From Amycolatopsis jejuensis (lineage in GTDB: Bacteria; Actinomycetota; Actinomycetes; Mycobacteriales; Pseudonocardiaceae): a DNA stretch of 64,000 bases. Within the stretch, counting starts at the first letter, position 1. The number at the start of each line of letters is the position of its first letter. The stretch covers positions 27,474 to 91,473 of the forward strand of contig NZ_JNYZ01000035.1 of the NCBI RefSeq assembly GCF_000717335.1, given 5' to 3'. Both the position numbers and the translations under genes were made by a program. The notes under the pieces are model-generated. The model made no database searches, was not told the origin of the DNA, and saw only the letters and a program-made list of their open reading frames with translations. Shown piece by piece: positions 50,799 to 59,458 of the stretch.

Positions 50799-51931
50799 TT
50801 CTTCTCCTCTGCGAGCCAGCGGCGGATCTCGTCACTGTGCTGCCCCAGCCGGGGCGGGGCGGTGTAGCGGGTGACCGGCGTGTCCGAGTAGCCGATCGGA
50901 TGGCGGACCTGGGGTGGGACGTCGTCGCCGACCCGCACCGTCGGGGCAAGGCCGAGCGATTCCGCGAGCCGGAAGCCGTCGGCCAGATCGCCGACCGGTC
51001 CGGCAGGCACCCCGGCTTCGGTGAGCTTCGCGGCCCAGGCGACCACCGTGTCGGTACCGAGCCCCTCTTCCAGGGCGGCCCTTAGCTCGGGACGGTTGCG
51101 TACGCGTTCGGCATTCGTCGCGAACCGGACGTCGTCGGCCAGCTCGGGGGTACCCAATACCTCGGCGAGGCGGCGGAACTGACCGTCGTTGCCGCAGGCG
51201 AGCGCGAGCATGTCGTCCTTGCACCGCAAGGTTTCGTACGGCGCGATCGACGGATGCTGGTTGCCCATCCGGCGCGGCGCGCGACCGGTGGTGAGGTACG
51301 CGGACGCCTGGTTGACCATCGAGCCGAGCAGGCTGGACAGCAGGTTCACCTCGACGCGCTGCCCACGTCCGGTCGCTTCCCGCGCCCGCAACGCGGCAAG
51401 GATGCCGATGGTGGCGTCCTTGGCGGCAAGCACGTCGACCAGCGCGACCCCGGCCTTGGCCGGTTCGCCGTCCGCCGCGCCGGTGATGCTCATCAGACCG
51501 CCCATCGCCTGCACGAGGAAGTCGTAGCCGGGCAGGTCGGCGTCGCCGCCGAAACCCGAGACCGAGCAGTACACGATGCCGGGATTGTCCGCGCGGACGG
51601 ACTCGTAGTCCAGGCCGCGCCGCTGCAGCGCGCCGGTGCGGAAGTTCTCCACGAACACGTCGGCGCGGCGGGCGAGCTCGCGCGCGAGAACCAGGTCAGC
51701 CGGGTCGCCGAGGTCGAGCGTCACCGACTGCTTGGACCGGTTGGCGCATTCGAAGTACGACGCGGAATTGCCGGTCCAGGGCGGTCCCCAGCCGCGGGTG
51801 TCGTCACCCGCACCGGGCCGTTCGACCTTGATCACGGTGGCACCGAGGTCGGCCAGCAGCACCGAAGCCAGCGGACCGGCCAGCACCCGGCTGAAGTCCG
51901 CGACGACGATCCCGTCCAATGGCATGCTCAC
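50795..51931 (-). CDS. CaiB/BaiF family III CoA-transferase
   Basis: About 378 aa. Family III signature: VVADFSRVLAGPLASVLLADLGATVIKVERPGAGDD (about 8-43), SKQSVTLDLGDPADL, DVFVENFRTGALQRRGLDY (the catalytic Asp is normally near the VEN region) and GYDFLVQAMGGLMSITG. It moves CoA between carboxylic acids. The GTG at 51931 has AAGGAGG at proper spacing; the ATG at 51925 is two codons inside. It is followed by the coupled GcdH-like gene and is divergent from an IclR regulator. Together they suggest conversion of a dicarboxylic acid such as glutarate, consistent with the known CoA-transferase/GcdH pairing. Confidence 0.9.
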   Translation of the reverse strand: MSMPLDGIVVADFSRVLAGPLASVLLADLGATVIKVERPGAGDDTRGWGPPWTGNSASYFECANRSKQSVTLDLGDPADLVLARELARRADVFVENFRTGALQRRGLDYESVRADNPGIVYCSVSGFGGDADLPGYDFLVQAMGGLMSITGAADGEPAKAGVALVDVLAAKDATIGILAALRAREATGRGQRVEVNLLSSLLGSMVNQASAYLTTGRAPRRMGNQHPSIAPYETLRCKDDMLALACGNDGQFRRLAEVLGTPELADDVRFATNAERVRNRPELRAALEEGLGTDTVVAWAAKLTEAGVPAGPVGDLADGFRLAESLGLAPTVRVGDDVPPQVRHPIGYSDTPVTRYTAPPRLGQHSDEIRRWLAEEKK

Positions 51932-51948
51932 GCCCGCACCTCCTTGTC

Positions 51949-51982
51949 TACGCATACTGGCATCAAAATACGTATTTACGCA
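51949..51982. promoter_or_regulatory. Operator-like region between CoA-transferase and IclR genes
   Basis: It contains the perfect AT-rich palindrome AAATACGTATTT (51966-51977), flanked by two TACGCA copies (51949-51954 and 51977-51982, 28 bp apart). It is a candidate IclR site controlling the divergent genes. Confidence 0.5.
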
Positions 51983-52034
51983 ACCCCCTCGCGGCAGGTA
52001 GAGTTCGCGATCACCCCGAGGAGAGAAAGCACCG

Positions 52035-52787
52035 ATGCCGACGCACCCCACGCCGGACGGCCGCCCGAGGCCGCACCACCGGATGATCGACCGGGTGTCG
52101 ACCATCCTGGACCTGGCCGCCCGGTCCCGGCACGGGGTCACGCTCACCGAGTTCGCCCGCGAGCTCGACGCGCCGATGAGCTCGATCCAGGGCCTGGTCA
52201 ACGGCCTGGTCGCCACGGGGTATCTCGACGAGCACGACCGCCGCTACACCCTCGGCCCGGCGCCGTTCCTGCTCATCCGGCTGGCCGGGCGGCCCACCGT
52301 CACCACGGTCACCCACGAGGACCTCGAAGCCCTGCACACCGAAACCGGGATGACCGCGGTGCTGGCGATCGTGGTGGGCAGCGACCTCTATTACGTCGAC
52401 TATTCCTCACACGATCCGCGGTACGCCTACCTCGCCGAAGGATTCGTGCGCCGCTCCCCGATCCGCACGTCCACCGGCTGGGTTTTGCTGGCGGGCATGG
52501 AAAATCGCGACCTGTGGGCCCGGATCGGCGCACTGCCCCCGGCCGACGCGGACCTGGTCGAGCGGTTCCTCAAAGACCTCACCCAGATCCAGGCCGAGGG
52601 CGTGGTGGCCGCACCGAACGCGTCCACCGAGGCCGACGGCGTGTCGGTCGCGGTGGTGGAAGACGGCCGGACCGTTGCCGCAGTGGGGATCATGGGCAGC
52701 CACGCCGAGGTGGCCGAGCGGAAAGCCGAGCTGATCGAAGTGCTTACGCGGCACCGGGAGAAGTGGCGCGCGCCCCGGCCCTCGTGA
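52035..52787 (+). CDS. IclR-family transcriptional regulator
   Basis: 250 aa. The winged helix is RVSTILDLAARSRHGVTLTE then FARELDAPMSSIQGLVNGL (about 20-58). The effector domain includes ETGMTAVLAIVVGSDLYYVD and RTSTGWVLLAGM. GAGGAGAG lies upstream of the ATG. It is divergent from the CoA-transferase/GcdH-like pair and is the likely regulator of that pair. It differs clearly from the IclR at 39037. Confidence 0.9.
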   Translation: MPTHPTPDGRPRPHHRMIDRVSTILDLAARSRHGVTLTEFARELDAPMSSIQGLVNGLVATGYLDEHDRRYTLGPAPFLLIRLAGRPTVTTVTHEDLEALHTETGMTAVLAIVVGSDLYYVDYSSHDPRYAYLAEGFVRRSPIRTSTGWVLLAGMENRDLWARIGALPPADADLVERFLKDLTQIQAEGVVAAPNASTEADGVSVAVVEDGRTVAAVGIMGSHAEVAERKAELIEVLTRHREKWRAPRPS

Positions 52788-52869
52788 GCTGAGCGCTGGC
52801 CGTCGCTCCCGAACGCCCGGCGTGCGGCGGGCTCAACCATCGCTGCCGAGCGCCGTGCGTGCTTCGGCG

Positions 52870-53271
52870 CTAACTTTCGCCGCCGAGCGCCGTCCGGATC
52901 CTTCCCGCCGGGTCCAGTTCGCGTTCCACCTCGGCCAGTTTCGCGCTCGCCCGCTGATGCGCGCTGCGTCCGCGCGGCGCGAGGTACACCCGCACCCGCC
53001 GCCGGTCCTCGACGTCGACCTCGCGATACGCCGCCGCCGTGGTGACCAGCCGGTCGACCACCCGGGTCAGCGTGGGCCCGGTGACCAGCGTGCGCCCGGC
53101 CAGCTCGGTCATCGTGAGACCGTCACCGGCGGCAAGGGCGTCGAGCACCAGCCAGCCGTCGAGGGTGAGCCCTTCCGCTTTGAGCAGCGGTTCGATCCGG
53201 AGCGTGACCTCGCGGGCGGTGCGGGTGAGTGTGCGGATGAGCGACGCTTCGGCCGTGTCCAGCTGCTCCAT
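52870..53271 (-). CDS. MarR-family transcriptional regulator of the amidase cluster
   Basis: 133 aa. The winged helix is LTMTELAGRTLVTGPTLTRVV then DRLVTTAAAYREVDVEDRRRVRVYLAPRG, with flanking dimerisation helices. It is divergent from the amiC-like gene. A motif TTYCATCTGG appears both in the shared intergenic region and at the amiS promoter, so this protein probably controls the amidase genes. In Pseudomonas that role is filled by the AmiR antiterminator, which is absent here. Confidence 0.88.
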   Translation of the reverse strand: MEQLDTAEASLIRTLTRTAREVTLRIEPLLKAEGLTLDGWLVLDALAAGDGLTMTELAGRTLVTGPTLTRVVDRLVTTAAAYREVDVEDRRRVRVYLAPRGRSAHQRASAKLAEVERELDPAGRIRTALGGES

Positions 53272-53319
53272 CCGCCCGCCCTCGTTCCGCCCTTGCGCAA
53301 ATGCCTTCGCATTGTAAGA

Positions 53320-53333
53320 CTTCCAGATGGAAG
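53320..53333. promoter_or_regulatory. Dyad upstream of amiC, shared MarR motif
   Basis: CTTCC-agat-GGAAG is a perfect 5-bp-arm dyad. Read on the minus strand it contains TTCCATCTGG, nine of ten bases identical to the TTTCATCTGG copy at the amiS promoter (54495-54504). An alternative amiC ATG (53327) lies inside it, which favours the downstream start at 53366. Confidence 0.55.
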
Positions 53334-53365
53334 CAAGTCAACCGGCAAAGAAGCCCGGAGCCGGC

Positions 53366-54436
53366 ATGGGACTCGGACTCGCCAGCCGCGCGACCGCATT
53401 GCGCGTCGCGCTGGTCGTCCCGCTCCAGGGACCGGCGGGCCTCTTCGGGCCGTCGTGCGAGGCGACCAGCGAGCTCGCGGTCCGGGAGCTGAACGACACC
53501 GGTGGCATCCTCGGCCGCGAGGTCACGCTGGAGGTCGTCGACGGCGGCGCGCCCCCGGCGCAGGTCGCCTCCGCAGTGCGCAAGCTCGTCGACGCGGGCG
53601 AGGTCGACGCGGTCACCGGCTGGCACATTTCCTCGTTACGCAACGCCCTCGCGCCGGTCTTGGCCGACCGCGTGCTGTACGTGTACACGTCACTGTACGA
53701 AGGTGGCGAAAGGCGTTCCGGTATCTACTGTTCCGGCGAAGTCCCGCGCGTCCAGATCCAGCCCGCGCTGCGCTGGTTGCGGGACAACTGCGGCGCGCGG
53801 ACCTGGTTCGTGGCCGGTGACGATTACGTCTGGCCGCGCGGGTCCGCGGACGCAATCCGTCGCTACGCAAGGGAATTGGACCTGCGGATCGTCGGCGAAG
53901 CGTTCGTCGGGCTCGGTTCCGGCGACATGGCGCGGCTCGTCCGGCGCGTGGAAACAGCCGCATGCGACGGCGTGCTGATGTTGTTCGTGGGCCAGGATGC
54001 CGTGCGGTTCAACCGGCAGTTCGCCGCGAGGGGCCTCGACGCGCAGATGCTGCGGTTCAGCCCACTGATGGAAGAGAACATGCTGCTCGCCAGCGGAGCC
54101 GAGGCCACGCGCAACCTCTTCGTGTCCGCCGCGTACTTCCGCTCGCTGGTCACCGCGGACGCGATGGACCTCCTCGGCCGCTACGTCCACCTGCACGGCC
54201 CGGCCGCTCCCCCGCTCAACAACGCGGCCGAATCCTGTTACGAGGGCTTGCACACGCTCGCACAGCTCGCCCGCCGCGCCGGTACCCCAGACCTGCGCGC
54301 ACTCAACGCGGCCATCGACGGCGTCGCGTACGACGGGCCTCGCGGCACGGTCGAATTCCACGGCCAGCAAGCCGCCCAGCACGTGCACCTCGCCGCCGCC
54401 CGAGGCTGCGACTTCGATCCGATCACCCGGCTCTGA
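53366..54436 (+). CDS. amiC: AmiC-like amide-binding protein
   Basis: About 356 aa type I periplasmic-binding-protein fold without a signal peptide, therefore cytoplasmic. It reads LRVALVVPLQGPAGLFGPSC at the N-terminus, GILGREVTLEVVDGGAPPAQ, then GRYVHLHGPAAPPLNNAAESCYEGL. AmiC of Pseudomonas is the amide sensor of the amidase operon. The neighbours AmiS, AmiE and AmiB support the assignment. The start at 53366 has CGGAG 5-6 nt upstream; an ATG at 53327 would sit inside an operator-like dyad. Without an AmiR partner, it may work through the MarR protein or act as an amide-binding buffer. Confidence 0.8.
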   Translation: MGLGLASRATALRVALVVPLQGPAGLFGPSCEATSELAVRELNDTGGILGREVTLEVVDGGAPPAQVASAVRKLVDAGEVDAVTGWHISSLRNALAPVLADRVLYVYTSLYEGGERRSGIYCSGEVPRVQIQPALRWLRDNCGARTWFVAGDDYVWPRGSADAIRRYARELDLRIVGEAFVGLGSGDMARLVRRVETAACDGVLMLFVGQDAVRFNRQFAARGLDAQMLRFSPLMEENMLLASGAEATRNLFVSAAYFRSLVTADAMDLLGRYVHLHGPAAPPLNNAAESCYEGLHTLAQLARRAGTPDLRALNAAIDGVAYDGPRGTVEFHGQQAAQHVHLAAARGCDFDPITRL

Positions 54437-54453
54437 TCCTTTCCCCGAGCACC

Positions 54454-54504
54454 TTGACGGGCTGCCCTCGCCCAATTAGTTTCATCTGACAGTATTTCAT
54501 CTGG
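54454..54504 (+). promoter_or_regulatory. amiSEB promoter with tandem operator repeats
   Basis: A -35 TTGACG (54454-54459) and a -10 TAGTTT (54477-54482) are 17 nt apart. TTTCATCTG occurs twice (54480-54488 and 54495-54503; period 15), overlapping the -10 and the start region. The same motif appears in the amiC upstream dyad. Confidence 0.55.
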
Positions 54505-54525
54505 TACCAACTGAGAGGGCGTGCG

Positions 54526-55176
54526 ATGAACAACGTCGGCCTGCTCTACGTCGGGGCGGTACTGCTGGTCAACGGCCTGATGCTGCTCGGGAGAGTGCCC
54601 GCCCGGTCGGCGGCCGCGCTGAACCTGTTCGTGGGCGCACTGCAGTGCGTGACCCCGACCGTGCTGATCATCCAGGCGCACGGGGACTCCGAAGCGATCC
54701 TCGGCGCGTCCGGCCTCTTCCTGTTCGGGTTCACCTACCTGTACGTCGGGATCGCGAACCTCGCCGGGCTCGAACCCGAGGGCATCGGCTGGTTCTCGCT
54801 GTTCGTCGCGGGTGCCGCGATCGTGTACGCGGGCCTGGCGTTCTGGCGGCAGGACGATCCGGTGTTCGGCGTCATCTGGCTTTCCTGGGCCCTGCTGTGG
54901 GGCCTGTTCTTCCTGGTGCTCGGGCTCGGCCGCGAGGAGCTGACCCGGTTCACCGGCTGGGCGACCGTGCTTCTCAGCCAGCCGACCTGCACGGTGCCCG
55001 CCTTCCTCGCGCTCACCGGCGGGTACCGCTCCACCGCGGTCACGGCGAGCGTCGCCGCCGCGGCCGCCGTCCTGCTCGTCGCCCTCGCCGCGGTGCTCGG
55101 TTTCCGCGGCCAGCCCCGTCCGCGCACCGCCGCGGCGGATCACCCGAGGTTAGGAGAAACCCATGCGACACGGTGA
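54526..55176 (+). CDS. amiS: AmiS/UreI-family amide/urea channel
   Basis: 216 aa. Six hydrophobic segments start with [22 protein letters not shown], and [29 protein letters not shown] is typical of AmiS/UreI. It forms a pore for short-chain amides or urea. It is the normal partner of AmiE. The ATG follows GAGAGGG. It overlaps the amidase gene by 14 bp. The C-terminal tail after about residue 195 is hydrophilic. Confidence 0.92.
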   Translation: MNNVGLLYVGAVLLVNGLMLLGRVPARSAAALNLFVGALQCVTPTVLIIQAHGDSEAILGASGLFLFGFTYLYVGIANLAGLEPEGIGWFSLFVAGAAIVYAGLAFWRQDDPVFGVIWLSWALLWGLFFLVLGLGREELTRFTGWATVLLSQPTCTVPAFLALTGGYRSTAVTASVAAAAAVLLVALAAVLGFRGQPRPRTAAADHPRLGETHATR

Positions 55177-56200
55177 CATTTCCGCGAGCCCGGACACGGT
55201 CGGCGTCGCGGTGGTGAACTACAAGATGCCGCGGCTGCACACCAAAGCCGAGGTGCTCGACAACGCCCGCAAGATCGCCGACATGGTGGTCGGCATGAAG
55301 GGCGGTCTTCCCGGAATGGACCTCGTCGTGTTCCCCGAATACTCGACCCAGGGGATCATGTACGACGAGCAGGAAATGTACGACACGGCGGCCACCGTCC
55401 CCGGCGAAGAAACCGCGATCTTCTCCGCCGCGTGCCGCGAAGCCGATACATGGGGCGTTTTCTCGATCACCGGTGAACAGCACGAGGACCACCCGGGCAA
55501 ACCGCCGTACAACACTCTCGTACTGATCGACAATCACGGCGAAATCGTGCAGAAATACCGCAAGATCCTGCCCTGGTGCCCGATCGAGGGGTGGTACCCG
55601 GGCGATTCCACGTACGTCACCGATGGCCCGAAAGGCCTCAAGACCTCGCTGATCATCTGCGACGACGGCAACTACCCGGAAATCTGGCGGGACTGCGCGA
55701 TGAAGGGCGCCGAGCTGATCGTGCGCTGCCAGGGGTACATGTATCCGGCGAAGGACCAGCAGGTATTGATGGCGAAAGCGATGGCGTGGGCCAATAACAC
55801 GTACGTCGCCGTCGCCAATGCAGCCGGGTTCGACGGCGTGTACTCGTATTTCGGCCATTCGTCGATCATCGGCTTCGACGGCCGGACGCTCGGCGAAACC
55901 GGCGAGGAGGAATACGGTATCCAGTTCGCCCAATTGTCGATCTCGGCCATCCGCGACGCCCGCGAGTACGACCAGTCGCAGAACCACCTGTTCAAACTGC
56001 TGCACCGCGGTTACTCCGGGGTGCACGCAGCCGGTGACGGGGACAAGGGCGTGGCCGACTGCCCGTTCGAGTTCTACCGCACGTGGGTCACCGACGCGCA
56101 AAAGGCACAGGAAAACTCGGAGGCCATTACCCGCAGCACCATCGGCGTCGCCGAATGCCCGGTGGGTGCGCTGCCGGTGGAAAAGACGAAACAGGCCTGA
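55163..56200 (+). CDS. amiE: Aliphatic amidase (acylamide amidohydrolase)
   Basis: 345 aa, nitrilase superfamily. The Glu-Lys-Cys triad is visible in [12 protein letters not shown] (Glu about 59), [16 protein letters not shown] (Lys about 134) and [18 protein letters not shown] (Cys about 166). The N-terminal [28 protein letters not shown] is characteristic of AmiE. It hydrolyses short aliphatic amides such as acetamide to the acid and ammonia. A TAGGAGAAACCC ribosome site precedes the ATG. It is translated with AmiS and followed by AmiB. Confidence 0.95.
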   Translation: MRHGDISASPDTVGVAVVNYKMPRLHTKAEVLDNARKIADMVVGMKGGLPGMDLVVFPEYSTQGIMYDEQEMYDTAATVPGEETAIFSAACREADTWGVFSITGEQHEDHPGKPPYNTLVLIDNHGEIVQKYRKILPWCPIEGWYPGDSTYVTDGPKGLKTSLIICDDGNYPEIWRDCAMKGAELIVRCQGYMYPAKDQQVLMAKAMAWANNTYVAVANAAGFDGVYSYFGHSSIIGFDGRTLGETGEEEYGIQFAQLSISAIRDAREYDQSQNHLFKLLHRGYSGVHAAGDGDKGVADCPFEFYRTWVTDAQKAQENSEAITRSTIGVAECPVGALPVEKTKQA

Positions 56201-56243
56201 CGGTTCCGCGGTCTGCCGGTTTCTTGTTCAGGGAAAGGACACC

Positions 56244-57266
56244 ATGCCGTTCATCACCGACAGGTATCACGACCAGAACCGGAACCGGCAGACCGCACCA
56301 CCACCCACTCCCGCACCCCCGGTCTTCACTCCCGACGGCCTTGCCGAACGCCTGCGCAGCCGCATCCTCGGCCAAGACCCCGCCGTCGACGCCGTGGTCC
56401 GGGCCATCGTGCTGGCCCGGGCCGGTGCCACCGAACCCGACCGGCCGCCCGCGACAATGCTCCTGCTCGGCCCGACCGGCGTGGGCAAAACCGAGCTCGT
56501 CCGCCAGGTCGCGGCCACCCTCCGCGCCGGCCCGGACGACCTGTGCCGGGTCGACATGAACTCCCTCGCGCAGGAGCATTACGCCGCGTCCTTCAACGGC
56601 GCCCCACCCGGGTACGCGGGCAGCAAGGAAGCCTTCACCGTCTTCGACCGGTCCACAGTGGAGGGTGACCCGTACGCCCCGGGAATCGTCCTGTTCGACG
56701 AGGTGGAAAAGGCCCACCCCACAGTTCTGCGCGCACTGTTGGGGGTCCTGGACAACGGAATGCTGCGCCTGGCGAACGGTCAGGAGAAAATCTCGTTCCG
56801 GAACTGCTTCGTCTTTCTGACGTCGAACCTGGGGTCGAGGGAACTGGCCCGCCGCCGAGCCACCCGCTGGCGCACCCTCCTGGACCGCGCCCATTCCCGG
56901 CGGACCATCGTGGACAAGGCCCTGCAAGCCTTCTTCGACCCGGAATTCCTCAACCGCCTCGACGAAACCGTCATCTTCGACGAACTCGACCGCCCCACGA
57001 TCGAACGCATCACCCGGCTTGAAATCGACTTGCTGAGAACCCGCCTCCGCCGCCGAGGCGTCGATTTGGAGGTGGACGATTCCGCCATCCACCTGCTGGC
57101 CGCCAAAGGCTTCGACCCGGTGTACGGCGCCCGTGGCCTGCGCCGGACCCTGCGCACCCACCTGGCGTCCCCGGTAGCCGAGCAGATCATGCACACCCGC
57201 CCGACCGGCACGGACCCGTTGCAGATCACCGCAACCACCACCGGCGGGTCGATCGCGATTTCCTGA
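56244..57266 (+). CDS. amiB: AmiB-like AAA+ ATPase (ClpB/ClpA-type)
   Basis: 340 aa single AAA+ module. Walker A is LLLGPTGVGKTELVR (about 77-91), Walker B is GIVLFDEVEKAHP (about 152), sensor 1 is FLTSNLGSRELARR, and a ClpB_D2-small region at the C-terminus has GFDPVYGARGLRRTLRTHL. It is close in size and order to AmiB of the Pseudomonas amidase operon, where AmiB is thought to work with AmiS or as a chaperone. It starts 43 bp after amiE. Its N-terminal 30 residues are proline-rich. Confidence 0.85.
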   Translation: MPFITDRYHDQNRNRQTAPPPTPAPPVFTPDGLAERLRSRILGQDPAVDAVVRAIVLARAGATEPDRPPATMLLLGPTGVGKTELVRQVAATLRAGPDDLCRVDMNSLAQEHYAASFNGAPPGYAGSKEAFTVFDRSTVEGDPYAPGIVLFDEVEKAHPTVLRALLGVLDNGMLRLANGQEKISFRNCFVFLTSNLGSRELARRRATRWRTLLDRAHSRRTIVDKALQAFFDPEFLNRLDETVIFDELDRPTIERITRLEIDLLRTRLRRRGVDLEVDDSAIHLLAAKGFDPVYGARGLRRTLRTHLASPVAEQIMHTRPTGTDPLQITATTTGGSIAIS

Positions 57267-57301
57267 ACCGTCCCGCTCAGCGAACTGCGTACGCTGCCAT
57301 C

Positions 57302-57769
57302 ATGGAACTGCGCAAAGTGTTCGCCGGGCTGGGCCGTACCAAGGCATTCGCCGTGTTCGGACGCGCGATCATGCCCGCCGACCGGCTGCTGTTGCGCGTC
57401 AGCGGCGGCCGCGTCGGGGTCGGCGCGACCGTCGGCCTCCGGACCTTGCTGCTCACCACGATCGGCCGCACGAGCGGCGAACCGCGGCAGGTCCCACTGC
57501 TGTACGTCGAGCGTTCAGGCGGCTACGTCGTCATCGGCTCGAACTGGGGCGGCGAAAACCACCCCGCGTGGACCGCCAACCTGCTGGCCTGCCCCGACGC
57601 GACGGTCTCCGTGCACGGCCGCACCATCCCGGTCCGCGCGCGGCTCCTCGAAGACCCCGAGCGAAAGGAAATGTGGGACGAGGTGGCCTCGTACTGGCCC
57701 GCCTACGACCGGTACGCCGAACGAGCCGCCCACCGCGAAATCCGGGTATTCCTGCTGGAAAAGGCCTGA
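57302..57769 (+). CDS. Deazaflavin (F420)-dependent nitroreductase-family protein
   Basis: 155 aa split-barrel protein of the Ddn/DUF385 family. It has TTIGRTSGEPRQVPLLYVERSGGYVVIGSNWGGENHPAW (about 51-89), the cofactor-phosphate and substrate loops, and a C-terminal EIRVFLLEKA. These proteins use F420H2 to reduce nitro or quinone compounds and are typical of actinobacteria. It has its own start 35 bp after amiB. Its 3' end is convergent with the ECF sigma gene (2-bp gap). The substrate is unknown. Confidence 0.88.
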   Translation: MELRKVFAGLGRTKAFAVFGRAIMPADRLLLRVSGGRVGVGATVGLRTLLLTTIGRTSGEPRQVPLLYVERSGGYVVIGSNWGGENHPAWTANLLACPDATVSVHGRTIPVRARLLEDPERKEMWDEVASYWPAYDRYAERAAHREIRVFLLEKA

Positions 57770-57771
57770 AT

Positions 57772-59001
57772 TCAGGAGCTCAGGAACTTCGCTGCCTGCG
57801 CCTGCAGGTACCGGCGTTCCGGCAGGCTGCTCGTCCGCTTGGCCGCGCGGAGGTAATGCTCGTGCGCGCCCGCGGGGTCACCGGCGAGTTCGAGAAGATG
57901 CGCGCGGACCGCGTCGAGCCGATGCCCCTGCTTCAGCCGCGCGTCGTCCTCGAGGGTGGCCAGCAGCGCCAGCGCATCGTCCGGACCATCGACCATCGCG
58001 ACGGCAATCGCCCGGTTGAGCGTGGTCACCGGCCCGGGCGCGAGCTGTTCGAGCAGGCCGTACAGCTCGAGGATCTGCGGCCAGTCGGTGGAGTCGGTAC
58101 CGGTCGCCTGATCGTGCAAGGCCGCGATCGCCGCCTGCACCTGGTAGGGCCCGATCGGGCCGCGCCCCAGCACCTGGTTCACCAGCTCGACACCTTCGAC
58201 GATCAACGGGACCGTCCACTGTCGACGGTCCTGCTCGGCAAGGGGAGTCAGCGCACCGTCCGGCCCGGTCCGCGCCGGCCGCCGCGCGTCGGTGAGCAGC
58301 ATCAACGCGAGCAGACCGGCCACTTCGCCGTCGTCCGGAAGCAACGCGCGCACCGAACGGGTCAGCCGGATCGCCTCCTCGGACAGTTCGACCCGGTGCA
58401 GCTCCTCCCCCGACGACGCCGTGTACCCCTCGTTGAAAATCAGGTACAGCACGTGCAGCACGACCTGCAGCCGCGCCGGCCAGTCCTCGGCGGACGGCGG
58501 CGCGAAGGTCGAGCCCGCAGCCGCGACGCTCTCCTTCGCCCGCGTGATCCGCCGCGTCATGGTGGCTTCCGGCACCAGAAACGCCCGCGCGATCTCCGCG
58601 GTGGTCAGCCCGCCGACGGCGCGCAAGGTGAGCGCGACCTGCGAGCTGGCCGTGACCGCCGGATGGCAGCACAGGAACAGCAGCGTGAGCGTGTCGTCCT
58701 GGTCGGGCGGCGGCTCGTCCTCCGGCCCGGGAACGACCGCGGTCACCTGCACCGCGATGGTCTCCTCGCGCCGCCGCCGTGCGCTCTCACTCCGCCAGAG
58801 GTCGGTGAGCCGCCTGGTCGCGACGGTCAGCAGCCAGGCCCGCGGATTGTCCGGTACCTCGCCCGCGGACCACTGCTCGACGGCCGCGACCACGGCTTCC
58901 TGCACCGCGTCCTCGGCCGCCTCGAACTGCCCGTACCGCCGGACGAGCGTCCCGAGCACCTGCGGCACGAGCGGGCGGAGCAGCTCGCCGACGTCCGTCA
59001 T
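57772..59001 (-). CDS. ECF sigma factor with C-terminal TPR-like domain (ECF42 group)
   Basis: About 409 aa. Region 2 is AEDAVQEAVVAAVEQW then PDNPRAWLLTVATRRLTD (about 29-66), and region 4 has GLTTAEIARAFLVPEATMTRRITRAK (about 131-156). A long helical C-terminal extension follows (QVVLHVLYLIFNEGY, then repeats up to about 400). This architecture and the adjacent DGPF gene define the ECF42 group, which lacks a normal anti-sigma factor. The ATG overlaps the DGPF gene stop by 1 nt. Confidence 0.9.
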   Translation of the reverse strand: MTDVGELLRPLVPQVLGTLVRRYGQFEAAEDAVQEAVVAAVEQWSAGEVPDNPRAWLLTVATRRLTDLWRSESARRRREETIAVQVTAVVPGPEDEPPPDQDDTLTLLFLCCHPAVTASSQVALTLRAVGGLTTAEIARAFLVPEATMTRRITRAKESVAAAGSTFAPPSAEDWPARLQVVLHVLYLIFNEGYTASSGEELHRVELSEEAIRLTRSVRALLPDDGEVAGLLALMLLTDARRPARTGPDGALTPLAEQDRRQWTVPLIVEGVELVNQVLGRGPIGPYQVQAAIAALHDQATGTDSTDWPQILELYGLLEQLAPGPVTTLNRAIAVAMVDGPDDALALLATLEDDARLKQGHRLDAVRAHLLELAGDPAGAHEHYLRAAKRTSSLPERRYLQAQAAKFLSS

Positions 59002-59384
59002 CAGGCGAAGTCGAGCGGGGTCTCTGCGTCGGCGAAGAACAGGACCGGACGGACCTCGATGCCGAGCCCCTCGACCGCCGCGTCCGGAATCATGGCGGCG
59101 ACCTCCAGCGCCCGCTCCCGGCTCTCGCACTCCACCAGGTAGAACCCGGCCAGGAACTCCTTCGACTCGATGAACGGGCCGTCGGTCACCACCGGCACCC
59201 CGCCGCGCACGCGCACGACCGCGGCGTCTTCCGGCCCGGTGAGCGCCTGCGTGCTGATCATCTCGCCGGACTCCCGGATCTTCGTGATGAAGGCCCCTTG
59301 CCCGTTCATCACCTCCTGGCGCGTCTCCTCGCTCAGTCCGTTCCACACTTCCGGGTTCATGTGCATCGTCAACAGGAATTTCAC
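59001..59384 (-). CDS. YCII/DGPF-family protein, partner of the ECF42 sigma factor
   Basis: About 127 aa. It has the family hallmark VVTDGPFIESKEFLAGFYLVEC (DGPF) and the N-terminal KFLLTMHMNPEVW. The GTG at 59384 follows GGGGAG. It is co-transcribed with, and overlaps, the ECF sigma gene, the standard arrangement for ECF42 loci. The biochemical role of DGPF proteins is not settled. Confidence 0.9.
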   Translation of the reverse strand: MKFLLTMHMNPEVWNGLSEETRQEVMNGQGAFITKIRESGEMISTQALTGPEDAAVVRVRGGVPVVTDGPFIESKEFLAGFYLVECESRERALEVAAMIPDAAVEGLGIEVRPVLFFADAETPLDFA

Positions 59385-59458
59385 GTCGTCTCCCCAGGTA
59401 GGCGCTCCGATGGTGCCAAAATAGCGGAGCGTCGCGGTGCGGCCGGAGGCACGCCCGT

